Shown here: positions 24,441 to 34,085 of the stretch, one piece after another
How the letters are laid out: each line of letters begins with the position of its first letter
How positions within the stretch are numbered: the first letter of the stretch is position 1
Source of the DNA: Mesoflavibacter sp037029465
Lineage (GTDB): Bacteria > Bacteroidota > Bacteroidia > Flavobacteriales > Flavobacteriaceae
Assembly (NCBI RefSeq): GCF_037029465.1
Contig: NZ_JAYMEM010000005.1
Span: 217,293 to 281,292 of the forward strand
Reading direction: 5' to 3'
Length of the DNA: 64,000 bases
Made by a program: the position numbers and the translations under genes
The notes under the pieces: generated by a model
Databases searched by the model: none
The model's input: only the letters and a program-made list of their open reading frames with translations
Told to the model about the DNA's origin: nothing

Positions 24441-24460
24441 CTAAATAGTTGTCATTAATA

Positions 24461-24499
24461 GCTTTACAAGATATTAATTTTTTTAACACCTTGTAAAGC
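24461..24499. repeat. Inverted repeat between asd and the cytochrome gene
   Basis: Ten-base arms GCTTTACAAG/CTTGTAAAGC are separated by 19 AT-rich bases. It may be the asd terminator or an operator for the dihaem gene; there is no clean U-run adjacent. Confidence 0.5.
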
Positions 24500-24536
24500 T
24501 AATTAGATGATTTTACGCTAATAGATTGAAAATAGT

Positions 24537-25526
24537 TTAAAGAAGGCTGTTTTCTATTAGGTATTCTGCAATTTGAATAGTGTTTGTTGCTGCACCTTTA
24601 CGTAAGTTGTCTGCAACAATCCACATGTTTAAAGTGTTTGGTTGAGTTTCGTCGCGTCTTATACGTCCAACAAAAACTTCATCTTTATCATGCGCATAAA
24701 TAGGCATTGGATAGGTGTTTGTTTCTGTATTGTCTTGAACGATAACACCAGGTGTTTCACTTAATAATTTACGAACTTCAGCTAAATCAAAATCGTTTTC
24801 AAACTCAACGTTAACAGACTCACTATGTCCACCAGCAGTTGGTATTCTTACTGCTGTTGCAGAAACAGAAAACGTACGATCGTCAAGTATTTTTTGAGGT
24901 TCGCGCGCTAGTTTCATTTCTTCTTTAGTGTAACCGTTAGCTTCAAAAACATCACAATGCGGTAATGCATTTTTGCCAATTGGATAAGGGTAAGCCATTT
25001 CACCATCAACACCAGCAATTTCGTTTTCTAATTGTCTAACCGCTTTTACCCCGGTACCAGAAACTGATTGGTAGGTTGAAACAACAACACGTTTCATTTT
25101 ATATTTTTTATGAAGTGGTGCCAAGCACATCACTAACTGTATCGTTGAACAGTTCGGATTAGCTATAATTTTATCTTCTTTAGTCAATTGCGATGCGTTA
25201 ATTTCAGGAACGACTAACTTTTTAGTTTCATCCATACGCCACGCAGAAGAGTTATCTACTACTGTTGTGCCAGCATCGGCAAATTTTGGAGCCCATTCTA
25301 AAGAAGTGCTTCCTCCAGCCGAAAATAATGCAATGTCAGGACGCATAGATACAGCAGTTTCTAAGCCAACAACTTTATAATCTTTGTCTTTGTAAGAGAT
25401 TGTTTTTCCTACCGATTTTTCTGAAGCGACAGGTATTAATTCCGTTACCGGAAAGTTACGCTCTGCTAAGACTTTTAACATGACTTCGCCAACCATTCCT
25501 GTGGCTCCAACAACAGCTACTTTCAT
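24537..25526 (-). CDS. asd: Aspartate-semialdehyde dehydrogenase
   Basis: The enzyme reduces aspartyl phosphate to aspartate semialdehyde with NADPH, the branch point to lysine/diaminopimelate, threonine and methionine. The N-terminal NADP motif is VGATGMVG (residues 6-13). The catalytic cysteine is C126 in NPNCSTIQ. Further motifs are VSTYQSVSGTG and GGHSESVNVEF with the substrate histidine. The length (329) fits the family. It is cytoplasmic and monocistronic. Confidence 0.97.
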   Translation of the reverse strand: MKVAVVGATGMVGEVMLKVLAERNFPVTELIPVASEKSVGKTISYKDKDYKVVGLETAVSMRPDIALFSAGGSTSLEWAPKFADAGTTVVDNSSAWRMDETKKLVVPEINASQLTKEDKIIANPNCSTIQLVMCLAPLHKKYKMKRVVVSTYQSVSGTGVKAVRQLENEIAGVDGEMAYPYPIGKNALPHCDVFEANGYTKEEMKLAREPQKILDDRTFSVSATAVRIPTAGGHSESVNVEFENDFDLAEVRKLLSETPGVIVQDNTETNTYPMPIYAHDKDEVFVGRIRRDETQPNTLNMWIVADNLRKGAATNTIQIAEYLIENSLL

Positions 25527-25609
25527 TTTGTTTGTAGTTTTAAAAATTTGGCAGTAAAATTAGAGTATTTATAGTATTTGAGAGCAAATAATTTCTTAAA
25601 AAAAGACAT

Positions 25610-25644
25610 AAAAAAATCAGGAACTAGTAAATAATTCCTGATTT
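25610..25644 (-). terminator. Terminator of mscL
   Basis: The stem AAATCAGGAA/TTCCTGATTT with an 11-base loop is followed on the minus strand by a T-run. It is 22 bases after the mscL stop codon. Confidence 0.8.
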
Positions 25645-25665
25645 GATATAAAATGTTGTTTTAGA

Positions 25666-26073
25666 TTACTTTTTTAAAGCGTCTCTAATCTCTTTTAATA
25701 AGTCAATTTCAGATGGTCCTGCAGGAGCTGCTGGCGCTTCTTCTTTTGGCTTTTTAGTTTTGTTGTAGGCTTTTACAATCATAAATAACACAAAACCAAC
25801 AATAATTAAGTTAATAATAGAATTAACCCATTTACCATACATTATTGCATTTTCTGGTTTTGTTATTTCTCCATCAGCACTTACAACAGCTTCAGATAAT
25901 ACAATTTTTAAATCTGAAAAATCAACACCTCCAGTAAACGAACCAACAATTGGCATCATAATATCTGTTACAAATCCGTTTACCACCATACCTACTGCGC
26001 CAGCAAGTAATACGGCAACTGCTAAATCTATGACATTACCTGTCATGATAAAATTCTTAAATTCTTTAAGCAT
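25666..26073 (-). CDS. mscL: Large-conductance mechanosensitive channel
   Basis: MscL opens on membrane tension to release solutes during osmotic downshock. The N-terminal amphipathic helix and TM1 are visible as FKNFIMTGNVIDLAVAVLLAGAVGMVVNGFVTDIMMPIVG. A periplasmic loop is followed by TM2 (INLIIVGFVLFMIVKAYNK) and a cytoplasmic helix EIDLLKEIRDALKK. The family's pore glycines and alanines are conserved, and the length (135) is typical. Confidence 0.97.
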   Translation of the reverse strand: MLKEFKNFIMTGNVIDLAVAVLLAGAVGMVVNGFVTDIMMPIVGSFTGGVDFSDLKIVLSEAVVSADGEITKPENAIMYGKWVNSIINLIIVGFVLFMIVKAYNKTKKPKEEAPAAPAGPSEIDLLKEIRDALKK

Positions 26074-26170
26074 AATCTTAAATTTTTGTGTTAGTTAACT
26101 TTTAATTTGAGAATGAATTTAATTAAAAATTTAACAAATTAGGCTAATTACTTACAGAAAAAATCAGGTT

Positions 26171-27277
26171 TTATCGATGAATGACGCGTTTTATACGCTG
26201 AGAGATAGCTGTAATCAACTCGTAAGAAATGGATTGCACAGTTTCTGCTAAATCTTCGGCTGTATTATTAGCATCAAAAATAATAACTTCATCTCCTTCT
26301 TTACAGTCAATATTAGTCACATCTACCATAATCATATCCATACAAACATTACCTAAAATAGGTGCTTTTTGATTATGTATGGTAATGTAGCCTTTACCTT
26401 TTCCGTATTGTCTTTTTATACCATCTGCATGACCAATAGGTATGGTTGCAGTTATTGTATCTTGACTGGCAACAAAACCTCTGTTGTATCCTAAACTATC
26501 TCCTTTTTTAAGATGATGAATTTGAGAGATAATACTTTTTAAACTAGCAATTGGCTTGAGGTCTTTATTATATTTTGGGTCGTTACCAAATCCATAGAGT
26601 CCGATACCACTTCTTACCATGTCAAAATGAGCTTCGGGATAATTTAAAATTCCAGATGTATTGCACATGTGTAAAAAAGCTTCGTAACCCAAACCTGTAT
26701 TAAAAGTTTTTGCAATGTTTTTAAAACTTTCAATTTGATTTAAAGTGAATTCTCTTTCATTTAAATCTTCACTTGCTGCTAAATGCGAAAATAGAGAACG
26801 TACCTTGATGCTTTTAGTTGAATGTAAATTGCTTAAAACAGTTTCAATATCTTGTTCTGAAAAACCAATGCGGTTTAATCCTGTATTAAATTTTATATGA
26901 ACAGGATAGTTGGTTTGCTTGTGTTTTTCCGCGTAAGCGATAAACAAATCCAAAATACGCTTAGAGTACATGCTTGGCTCTAAACAACGTTCAATTATAG
27001 TATCAAAATTTACTGGTTGCGGATGTAGTACTAAAATGGGTTTTGTTACACCAGCATCGCGCAAAGCAACACCTTCGTAACTGTAGGCTACAGCAAAATA
27101 ATCTACGTTTAAATCTTGTAAGTATTTGGCAATTTCTACAGCGTCACTACCATAAGCAAATGCTTTAACTACTGCTAAAAACTTGGTGTTTGCAGTGGTT
27201 TTTGATTTTAAAAACTCAAAATTTTGTTTTAGTGTTTTTAAATCTATTTCAAGAATGGTTTCTTGTGCCTTAACCAT
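26171..27277 (-). CDS. alr: Alanine racemase
   Basis: This PLP enzyme interconverts L- and D-alanine for peptidoglycan. The PLP lysine is K38 in AVVKAFAYGSD (canonical AVVKANAYGHG). The second catalytic base is the tyrosine in SLGYNRGF, and the MIMVDVT and GDEVIIFD stretches belong to the C-terminal beta domain. The length is 368. The start codon overlaps the tdk stop by eight bases, so the two are co-translated. Confidence 0.96.
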   Translation of the reverse strand: MVKAQETILEIDLKTLKQNFEFLKSKTTANTKFLAVVKAFAYGSDAVEIAKYLQDLNVDYFAVAYSYEGVALRDAGVTKPILVLHPQPVNFDTIIERCLEPSMYSKRILDLFIAYAEKHKQTNYPVHIKFNTGLNRIGFSEQDIETVLSNLHSTKSIKVRSLFSHLAASEDLNEREFTLNQIESFKNIAKTFNTGLGYEAFLHMCNTSGILNYPEAHFDMVRSGIGLYGFGNDPKYNKDLKPIASLKSIISQIHHLKKGDSLGYNRGFVASQDTITATIPIGHADGIKRQYGKGKGYITIHNQKAPILGNVCMDMIMVDVTNIDCKEGDEVIIFDANNTAEDLAETVQSISYELITAISQRIKRVIHR

Positions 27278-27917
27278 TTTTTGTTTCTGGTTTAGTGTCT
27301 AGTTGTTCGGCATCGTTTACCTTCATGTTTTTAATTTTTTCGCGCATGGTTGCTTTGTAATAAGCGGCGCGGCTTAAAGGTTCGTATTCTTCAGTTTCAC
27401 CTAAAAGTACCAAGTTGTCGTTTTGAGATTTACGATAGCTGTATTGTGCTAAGTTGCCTGTTCTTGTACAAACGGCGTGTACTTTTGTAACATATTCTGC
27501 AGTAGCCATAAGGTTTGGCATTGGCCCAAAAGGGTTACCTTTAAAATCCATGTCTAAACCTGCTACAATAACACGTATGCCTTTATTGGCTAGATCGTTA
27601 CAAACGCTTACAATTTCGTCATCAAAAAACTGTGCTTCATCAATACCAACCACATCACAATTATCTGCTAAAATTGGGATATTTGCAGCTGCTGGTACTG
27701 GTGTAGAACGAATGGAATTTGAGTCATGAGAGACTACTTGTTCTTCGTCATAACGTACGTCTATTGCTGGTTTAAAAATTTCAACTTTTTGTTTTGCAAA
27801 TTGGGCACGTTTTAGTCTTCGAATTAGTTCTTCGGTTTTTCCGGAAAACATTGATCCACAGATGACTTCAATCCATCCAAATTGTTCTTTTTGATTTACT
27901 GTATTTTCAAGAAACAT
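27270..27917 (-). CDS. tdk: Thymidine kinase (type II)
   Basis: The enzyme phosphorylates thymidine in the salvage pathway. The P-loop is GSMFSGKTE (residues 21-29). The lid and DNA-metabolism motifs include DEAQFF (Walker B region), AGLDMDFKG and the nucleoside-binding lasso near the C-terminus. Zinc-site cysteines are reduced to one (AVCTRTG), as is seen in some members. It forms an operon with alr downstream. The length of 215 is normal. Confidence 0.95.
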   Translation of the reverse strand: MFLENTVNQKEQFGWIEVICGSMFSGKTEELIRRLKRAQFAKQKVEIFKPAIDVRYDEEQVVSHDSNSIRSTPVPAAANIPILADNCDVVGIDEAQFFDDEIVSVCNDLANKGIRVIVAGLDMDFKGNPFGPMPNLMATAEYVTKVHAVCTRTGNLAQYSYRKSQNDNLVLLGETEEYEPLSRAAYYKATMREKIKNMKVNDAEQLDTKPETKNG

Positions 27918-28037
27918 TTTGTAATTTTAACACTAGAATAAGAATGGTACTTGTTTTTCTATAAAGGTGGCTCAAATTTATTAAAAATCAAAAGGCTATC
28001 TTGTATTAAATTTTAAAAATTATAAAAAAGATAAATC

Positions 28038-28769
28038 ATGAAGAAGAAATTAGAATCAGAATTAATAAGCATTGCGCATAGGATTCTAAAGTTAGGCGGA
28101 AAGGAAGATGTTAATAAAATGCATGCAGAAGTTGCTGCGCTTTATGAGAAATTAACGGTTTTAAAATTTGCTAATGAAAATTTTGAAGACGATATGCCAA
28201 CTATTGGTAATGATTCTTCTTTTTTTGGTATGCTAGATACTGCGTTTAATAACAGAATAAGTGATAATATTGAAGTTGATGATAAAACTTACATCAATTT
28301 AGACGACACTGAAAATGAAGAAATCACCGAACCTTTAATGGAAAAAATTAAAGATATGGTGGCGCAAATGCCAGAAGAAACTCAAAAGGTTGATGATTTA
28401 ATAGATGAGGTTATTCCTGAAAAAAAATATCATAAAAACGATTTTGATGAGATAACTGCTGGTTTTGATCAAATGCCAATTTTTGAGCCTGTTAGTAACC
28501 AAAATGGTACAGAAAAGAAAAGTCTTAACGACAGATTTAAATCGGGCTTAAACATAGGTTTAAATGACAAACTGGCTTTTATAAAACACCTTTTTGATGG
28601 TAGTGCAGAAGATTACAACCGTGTACTATCTCAATTAAATACAACGTCAGACCTTACAGAAGCAACACACTTAATACGTAATGTTGTAAAACCTGATTAC
28701 AACAATTGGGAAGGCAAAGAAGATTATGAAGCTAGATTTATGGAAATTATTGAAGCTAGATTTGAATAA
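28038..28769 (+). CDS. Conserved Bacteroidota protein of unknown function
   Basis: The 243-residue cytoplasmic protein has an N-terminal helical region (ISIAHRILKLGG...), an acidic low-complexity middle (residues about 60-150), and a conserved C-terminal block of about 80 residues (LNDRFKSGLNIGLNDKLAFIKHLF, then NRVLSQLNTTSDLTEATHLI). No enzymatic motif is seen. It directly abuts rsmI (stop and start adjacent), so the two are coupled. A role is not assigned. Confidence 0.75.
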   Translation: MKKKLESELISIAHRILKLGGKEDVNKMHAEVAALYEKLTVLKFANENFEDDMPTIGNDSSFFGMLDTAFNNRISDNIEVDDKTYINLDDTENEEITEPLMEKIKDMVAQMPEETQKVDDLIDEVIPEKKYHKNDFDEITAGFDQMPIFEPVSNQNGTEKKSLNDRFKSGLNIGLNDKLAFIKHLFDGSAEDYNRVLSQLNTTSDLTEATHLIRNVVKPDYNNWEGKEDYEARFMEIIEARFE

Positions 28770-29441
28770 ATGAGCAAACTCTACATTGTACCTACACCAA
28801 TAGGAAATTTAAAGGACATCACTTTTAGAGCGATTGAAGTTTTAAAAGAATCTGATATAATTTTAGCCGAAGACACACGCACTTCAGGTAAATTATTAAA
28901 GCATTTTGAAATTAATACTCCAATGCAAAGTCACCATATGCATAACGAGCATAAAACGGTTGAAAGTTTGGTGCAAAAATTAAAAGCAGGTACAACCATT
29001 GCCTTGATTAGTGATGCAGGTACACCAGCAATTTCTGACCCAGGATTTTTACTAACTAGAGCATGTATAGAACATAATATTGAAGTAGAATGTCTTCCTG
29101 GCGCAACAGCATTTGTCCCAGCGTTAGTCAATAGTGGTTTGCCAAACGACAAGTTTGTTTTTGAAGGTTTTTTACCCGTTAAAAAAGGAAGACAAACCCG
29201 ACTTTTACTTTTAGCTGAAGAAACTAGAACCATTATATTTTATGAAAGTCCGCATAAACTAATAAAAACATTAACCAATTTTTGCGAGTATTTTGGTGAA
29301 GACAGACCAGTTTCAGTCTCTAGAGAACTTACCAAATTGTATGAAGAAACCATACGCGGTACAGCCAAAGAGGTTTTAGAATACTACACCAATAAACCAC
29401 CAAAAGGCGAAATTGTTATTTGTGTTGGTGGGAAGAAGTAA
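28770..29441 (+). CDS. rsmI: 16S rRNA 2'-O-methyltransferase RsmI
   Basis: RsmI methylates the ribose of C1402 in 16S rRNA using SAM. The N-terminal tetrapyrrole-methylase fold starts LYIVPTPIGNLKDITFRAIEVL and continues with ILAEDTRTSGKLLKHF and LISDAGTPAISDPGFLL. The substrate loop GFLPVKKGR and FYESPHKL follow. The length (223) is at the short end of the family but complete. Confidence 0.96.
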   Translation: MSKLYIVPTPIGNLKDITFRAIEVLKESDIILAEDTRTSGKLLKHFEINTPMQSHHMHNEHKTVESLVQKLKAGTTIALISDAGTPAISDPGFLLTRACIEHNIEVECLPGATAFVPALVNSGLPNDKFVFEGFLPVKKGRQTRLLLLAEETRTIIFYESPHKLIKTLTNFCEYFGEDRPVSVSRELTKLYEETIRGTAKEVLEYYTNKPPKGEIVICVGGKK

Positions 29442-29444
29442 TTA

Positions 29445-29951
29445 TCACCTTAAAAACCCATTTTCCTTCTTTAACTTTTGTTCTTGTAAAGATTGAACAA
29501 TCCCATAAATCAAAAAGCTAATAATTACTATTTTCCATAAAATTCCTCTTAACAAAAATTCAGGGTTGTTTATGTATAGAATTGTATAATAACCTAAAAT
29601 TAATCCTAAAGCAAGAGTGATAAATAATAGAGGTTTTTTAGTAGAAAAGTACCCAAAAACAACTAAAAGAAGACCTAATATTACATAGAACATGGTGTTT
29701 TCAAAACCATAATTTTTACTGTAAGAGATATACGCGTTTAATAATTGAAAAGCTCCAACAAGATAAAGAATCCGACTAACTTTTCCTTGATGTTCCTTAG
29801 CACTACTAATCTTAGATTTATTAGAGATTTGCCTTCCTATGAAAATAGATTTTTCTTTTTCAGTTCCACTTAAAGGAAACTTACAATTTGTGCATTCAAA
29901 TTCTATTTGAGATATTTCTTCTTTGCAGTTAGGACAATAATTTTCGTTCAT
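29445..29951 (-). CDS. Zinc-ribbon membrane protein of unknown function
   Basis: The N-terminus holds a four-cysteine zinc ribbon (CPNC at residues 6-9 and CTNC at about 20-23). The C-terminal half has about three hydrophobic helices (for example MFYVILGLLLVVFGYF, LLFITLALGLILGYYTILY, ILWKIVIISFLIYGIV). It lies tail-to-tail with rsmI, three bases apart. No function is assigned. Confidence 0.65.
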   Translation of the reverse strand: MNENYCPNCKEEISQIEFECTNCKFPLSGTEKEKSIFIGRQISNKSKISSAKEHQGKVSRILYLVGAFQLLNAYISYSKNYGFENTMFYVILGLLLVVFGYFSTKKPLLFITLALGLILGYYTILYINNPEFLLRGILWKIVIISFLIYGIVQSLQEQKLKKENGFLR

Positions 29952-29973
29952 TTTTTAGCTTTAATTTATTATT

Positions 29974-30564
29974 TTATTGATGCTTTCCAACCTCAAAACC
30001 ATGTTTTCCTAAATACTGGTTTCCACTATCAATAGCATCATGTTCTAAGGTTGTTGCCATGCTATCATTCCAACGGTTTAAATAACCAAAAAGGCTAATT
30101 ACGCCAAGCATTTCTACAATTTCACCTTCATTCCAATGTTTGTATAATTCGGTTTTAATAGTTTCATCAACCGCATTTGGAATTTGACTTGCCGCTAAAC
30201 TAAAATCTAACGCAGCACGTTCGGCAGCACTAAACGCAGGATGCATTTTATAATCCCAAATATGATCTAATTGTTCTTGTTCTGCGCCATAACGTTCGGC
30301 AGCTCTAATAGCATGCGCTTGACAATATCTACAACCTGTAGCGTTACTGCTAACCCAAGCAATCATGCGCTTTAAAGCAGAAGTCACTTTACCTTCATTA
30401 GCCATAACCGCTTTATTTAAATTTATAAACGCCTTACTTATTGCAGGTCTGTGTTGCATGGTTAAAACCGAGTTTGGACAAAAGCCAAGTGTCTCATTAA
30501 AAAAGTCGGCAAGTTCTTTAGTTTCTAAATCGTGGTTGGCAGGTAAAGGGTTTACTAAAGGCAT
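29974..30564 (-). CDS. Carboxymuconolactone decarboxylase/AhpD-like peroxidase-related protein
   Basis: The alpha-helical AhpD-like fold carries the redox motif CRYCQAH (C78, C81, H84 from the ATG at 30564), so it probably acts as a thiol peroxidase or in alkyl-peroxide defence. The start MPLVNPLP fits the family better than an upstream ATG at 30600. It is divergent from an OsmC-family gene, another hydroperoxide-related protein, so the pair may share a control region. Confidence 0.85.
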   Translation of the reverse strand: MPLVNPLPANHDLETKELADFFNETLGFCPNSVLTMQHRPAISKAFINLNKAVMANEGKVTSALKRMIAWVSSNATGCRYCQAHAIRAAERYGAEQEQLDHIWDYKMHPAFSAAERAALDFSLAASQIPNAVDETIKTELYKHWNEGEIVEMLGVISLFGYLNRWNDSMATTLEHDAIDSGNQYLGKHGFEVGKHQ

Positions 30565-30625
30565 GGGTTTTCTGGTTTTTATGATGTATTTTTGATACAT
30601 TCAATAAACAAAAAATTTCTGAAAG

Positions 30626-31045
30626 ATGACACATAAAATCACCACAACATGGAAAGGCGGAATGGTATTCGACTCTGATAACCCAAGTAATCATCATGTT
30701 TTAATGGACACTATTGTTGAAGGGAAAGAACGCCAAGGACTATCACCAAAAGCAATGATGTTATCCTCTTTAGCTGGTTGTTCTGGCTTAGACGTTGTTT
30801 CAATTTTAGAAAAAATGAAAGTTGAAGTTGACGATTTTAAAATGGAAGTTGAAGGCGAGCTTACCGAAGAACATCCAAAATATTACAAAACTGTTTGGGT
30901 AACCTATCACTTTACAGGAACCGATTTAAATGAAGAAAAAATTAATCGAGCAGTACAATTGTCTGTCGAAAAATATTGCGGCGTTATGGAAATGTTTAGA
31001 CAATTTGCCGATGTTGAGATTGACATTAAATTTCATAACAAATAA
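30626..31045 (+). CDS. OsmC family protein
   Basis: OsmC/Ohr proteins reduce organic hydroperoxides. The two redox cysteines C52 (SLAGCSGLD) and C118 (VEKYCGVM) are at family positions, with 139 residues in total. The lack of the Ohr-specific N-terminal pattern suggests the YhfA/OsmC branch. It is 38 bases upstream of recJ on the same strand. Confidence 0.9.
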   Translation: MTHKITTTWKGGMVFDSDNPSNHHVLMDTIVEGKERQGLSPKAMMLSSLAGCSGLDVVSILEKMKVEVDDFKMEVEGELTEEHPKYYKTVWVTYHFTGTDLNEEKINRAVQLSVEKYCGVMEMFRQFADVEIDIKFHNK

Positions 31046-31083
31046 ACTTTTCACTTTAAAACTTTCAACTTTTTAACTAGTAT

Positions 31084-32772
31084 ATGCGCTGGACATTAAA
31101 GCCAAAACCAAACCCAGAAATTGTCAAACAACTGCAACAATCTTTAAATGTAGATGAAGCAATTGCAACGCTTTTAGTACAACGTGGTATAGAAACTTTT
31201 GAAGACGCTAAACACTTTTTTAGACCTAGTTTAGAGCATCTTCACAACCCATATTTAATGAAAGATATGGACAAAGCGGTGGCTAGAATTTTGCAAGCAA
31301 TTGAAGACGGAGAAAATATATTGGTATATGGCGATTATGATGTAGACGGAACAACTTCGGTAGCGTTAATGTCTTCCTATTTAAAGACCAAAACTGCAAA
31401 CGTAGCAACTTATATTCCTGATAGATATGATGAAGGTTATGGCGTCTCTTACAAAGGAATTGACTTTGCAGACGATAATGATTTCAGTTTAATCGTTGCA
31501 CTAGATTGTGGTATCAAAGCAATAGATAAAATTGAATATGCTAAAGAAAAAGGTATCGATTTTATTATTTGCGATCACCATAGACCAGGTAAAGAAGTAC
31601 CAAATGCTGTAGCGGTTTTAGATCCAAAACAAGAAGATTGTACCTATCCATATAAAGAACTTTGTGGTTGTGGCGTAGGTTTTAAATTAATACAAGCTTT
31701 AGCTGAAAAAGTTGACCAAACTTTAGACGATTTAATCCCTTATTTAGACCTTGTAGCCACAGCAATTGGTGCAGATATTGTCCCGATTACAGGCGAAAAC
31801 AGAGTGTTAGCTTACTTTGGTTTACAGGTTATAAATGCGCAACCTCGTGCAGGTTTTAAAGCTATTATTAATCAGATAAAAAAGGATTCATTAACCATTA
31901 CCGACGTAGTTTTTATCATCGCGCCACGTATTAATGCTGCTGGTAGAATGAAACATGGGCAATACGCTGTAGATCTTTTAACCGAAAACGATTTGCAAAC
32001 TGCCATACAATATGCTGAAGAAATAGAAGCATTTAATACCGATAGAAGAGAAGCCGACCAAAGTATAACCCAAGAAGCATTAGAATTAATAAAAGCGGAT
32101 GATGAAGAAAACCGTTTAACAACCGTAGTGTATCAAGACCATTGGCATAAAGGTGTGATTGGTATTGTGGCATCTCGTTTAATCGAAACCTACTACAGAC
32201 CAACCTTAGTATTTACAAAAAGTGGCGATAAGTTAGCCGCATCTGCTAGATCGGTTTCAGGGTTTGATGTGTATAACGCATTACAAGGTTGCGCAGAGCA
32301 TATCGAGCAATTTGGTGGTCATAAATACGCAGCAGGATTAACCCTTAAAGAAGAAAACTACGAAGCGTTTAAACAAGCTTTTGAAGATGAGGTTTCTAAA
32401 ACCATAGATAAGAACCTATTAACACCAGAAATAAAAGTAGATATGCAAATTGATTTAGCTGAAATTGATGATAAATTTTGGAGAATTATCCGCCAATTTG
32501 CACCATTTGGACCAGGAAATATGACACCAATTTTTATGACCGATAACCTAAAAGATACAGGTTATGGTAAATGTGTTGGCGAAGATAAAACGCACTTAAG
32601 ATTTACAGCAACACAATCAGGTAAACAATTTGTATGCATCGGTTTTAATTTAGGCGAAAAGCTTGATCTTATTAAAGACAAACAACCGTTTAGTGCTGTA
32701 TATTCTGTAGACGAAAACCATTGGCAAGGTAACGTGTCATTGCAACTTAAAATTAGAGATATAAAAGGATAG
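31084..32772 (+). CDS. recJ: Single-stranded-DNA-specific exonuclease RecJ
   Basis: RecJ degrades ssDNA 5'-3' in recombination and mismatch repair. DHH-family motifs are in order: VYGDYDVDGTTSVAL, ALDCGIKA, ICDHHRPG, and PRINAAGRM. The DHHA1 domain contains GVIGIVASRL and QFGGHKYAAGL. The OB-like C-terminal region (FGPGNMTPIF) completes the 562-residue protein. The stop is two bases before the MFS gene. Confidence 0.97.
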   Translation: MRWTLKPKPNPEIVKQLQQSLNVDEAIATLLVQRGIETFEDAKHFFRPSLEHLHNPYLMKDMDKAVARILQAIEDGENILVYGDYDVDGTTSVALMSSYLKTKTANVATYIPDRYDEGYGVSYKGIDFADDNDFSLIVALDCGIKAIDKIEYAKEKGIDFIICDHHRPGKEVPNAVAVLDPKQEDCTYPYKELCGCGVGFKLIQALAEKVDQTLDDLIPYLDLVATAIGADIVPITGENRVLAYFGLQVINAQPRAGFKAIINQIKKDSLTITDVVFIIAPRINAAGRMKHGQYAVDLLTENDLQTAIQYAEEIEAFNTDRREADQSITQEALELIKADDEENRLTTVVYQDHWHKGVIGIVASRLIETYYRPTLVFTKSGDKLAASARSVSGFDVYNALQGCAEHIEQFGGHKYAAGLTLKEENYEAFKQAFEDEVSKTIDKNLLTPEIKVDMQIDLAEIDDKFWRIIRQFAPFGPGNMTPIFMTDNLKDTGYGKCVGEDKTHLRFTATQSGKQFVCIGFNLGEKLDLIKDKQPFSAVYSVDENHWQGNVSLQLKIRDIKG

Positions 32773-32773
32773 C

Positions 32774-34045
32774 ATGCAAAAAAACGATCCGTACGCAGCA
32801 CTTCGTATTAAAGAATTCAACATCTTTTTATTGTTAAGATTTGCCTTAGTTTTTGGTTGGTCTATGCAATTTATTGTGATAGAATGGGAAGTATATTCTT
32901 TAACTAAAGATCCGTTATACTTAGGTCTTATTGGGCTTATGGAGATTATTCCAGCTTTTACTATGGCGCTTTTTGCAGGACATATTGTAGACCAAAAAGA
33001 AAAACGAAACTTGCTAGCTATTTGTATTGCAGCATTTTCATTAATTAGTTTAGGTTTATTTTTATTGACTTGGGATAAAGTGGTTGGCGATTGGAAAACT
33101 CAAAACATTTTATACTGCATTTATGCTTTGGTATTTTTTGGCGGATTTCTTCGCTCGTTTTTTGGACCAACCATCTTTTCATTAATTGCGCTTATTGTAC
33201 CCAAAAAAATCTACCCAAATGCAGCAACATGGAGTAGCAGTACATGGAAAGCAGCTACCGTAACCGGAGCATTATTTGCAGGTTTTTCAATAGATTGGAT
33301 AGGCGTTGACAAAACACTTTGTATTGTTTTTGCTCTAGTAACTTTTGCGTTATTTATAACTTTCAGAATTAAAAAGAAACCCATTTTAAATCCAAATATT
33401 GGTGAGTCTGTTGGAAAAAGTTTAAAAGTTGGTTTAGAGTTTGTCTTTAGTAACAAAGCCATTTTAGGCGCACTAACTTTAGATATGATTGCAGTCTTAT
33501 TTGGTGGTACTGTAGCACTTTTATCGGTATTTGCGCAAGATATTTTAGAAGTCGGTTCTAAAGGATTTGGTGTGCTTAATGCTTCTATTTCTATCGGAAG
33601 TATTTTAACCATGTTTATTACTACTTACTTACCAGTTAATAAAGATGCTGGTAAAAAATTACTAATTTCAATCTTTGGTTTTGGTATTTGTATTATTGTA
33701 TTTGGACTCTCAAAATTGTTTTGGTTAAGTGTGTTAGCGTTATTCTTTTCTGGAGTTACTGATGGTGTTTCTATGGTGATACGACAAACCATTTTACAAT
33801 TAAAAACGCCAGATCATATGCGCGGTCGTGTAGCTTCTGTTAATAGTATGTTTGTTGGATCGTCTAACGAGCTTGGCGCTTTTGAAAGTGGATTAGCAGC
33901 AAAGATAATGGGTCCATCAATAGCTGTAGTTTTTGGTGGAATAATGACCTTAGTAACCGTTGTTGGGATAGGTGCAAAAAACAAAACCCTTAGAGAGTTA
34001 GACTTAACCAAAGATATTGAAGCTCACGATAAAGAAGAAGCGTAA
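32774..34045 (+). CDS. MFS transporter
   Basis: A 423-residue inner-membrane protein with about 12 hydrophobic helices, beginning with a short cytoplasmic N-terminus and IFLLLRFALVFGWSMQFIVI. It resembles the enterobactin exporter/TsgA-like MFS_3 group (VVALLSVFAQDIL-type core, DHMRGRVASVNSMFVGSSNELGAFESG between helices 10 and 11). The substrate is not deducible. It follows recJ by one base and is probably co-transcribed. Confidence 0.88.
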   Translation: MQKNDPYAALRIKEFNIFLLLRFALVFGWSMQFIVIEWEVYSLTKDPLYLGLIGLMEIIPAFTMALFAGHIVDQKEKRNLLAICIAAFSLISLGLFLLTWDKVVGDWKTQNILYCIYALVFFGGFLRSFFGPTIFSLIALIVPKKIYPNAATWSSSTWKAATVTGALFAGFSIDWIGVDKTLCIVFALVTFALFITFRIKKKPILNPNIGESVGKSLKVGLEFVFSNKAILGALTLDMIAVLFGGTVALLSVFAQDILEVGSKGFGVLNASISIGSILTMFITTYLPVNKDAGKKLLISIFGFGICIIVFGLSKLFWLSVLALFFSGVTDGVSMVIRQTILQLKTPDHMRGRVASVNSMFVGSSNELGAFESGLAAKIMGPSIAVVFGGIMTLVTVVGIGAKNKTLRELDLTKDIEAHDKEEA

Positions 34046-34085
34046 ATCTTGTATCTTTGAACTTTAAAGTTTAATCTTTTTTAAA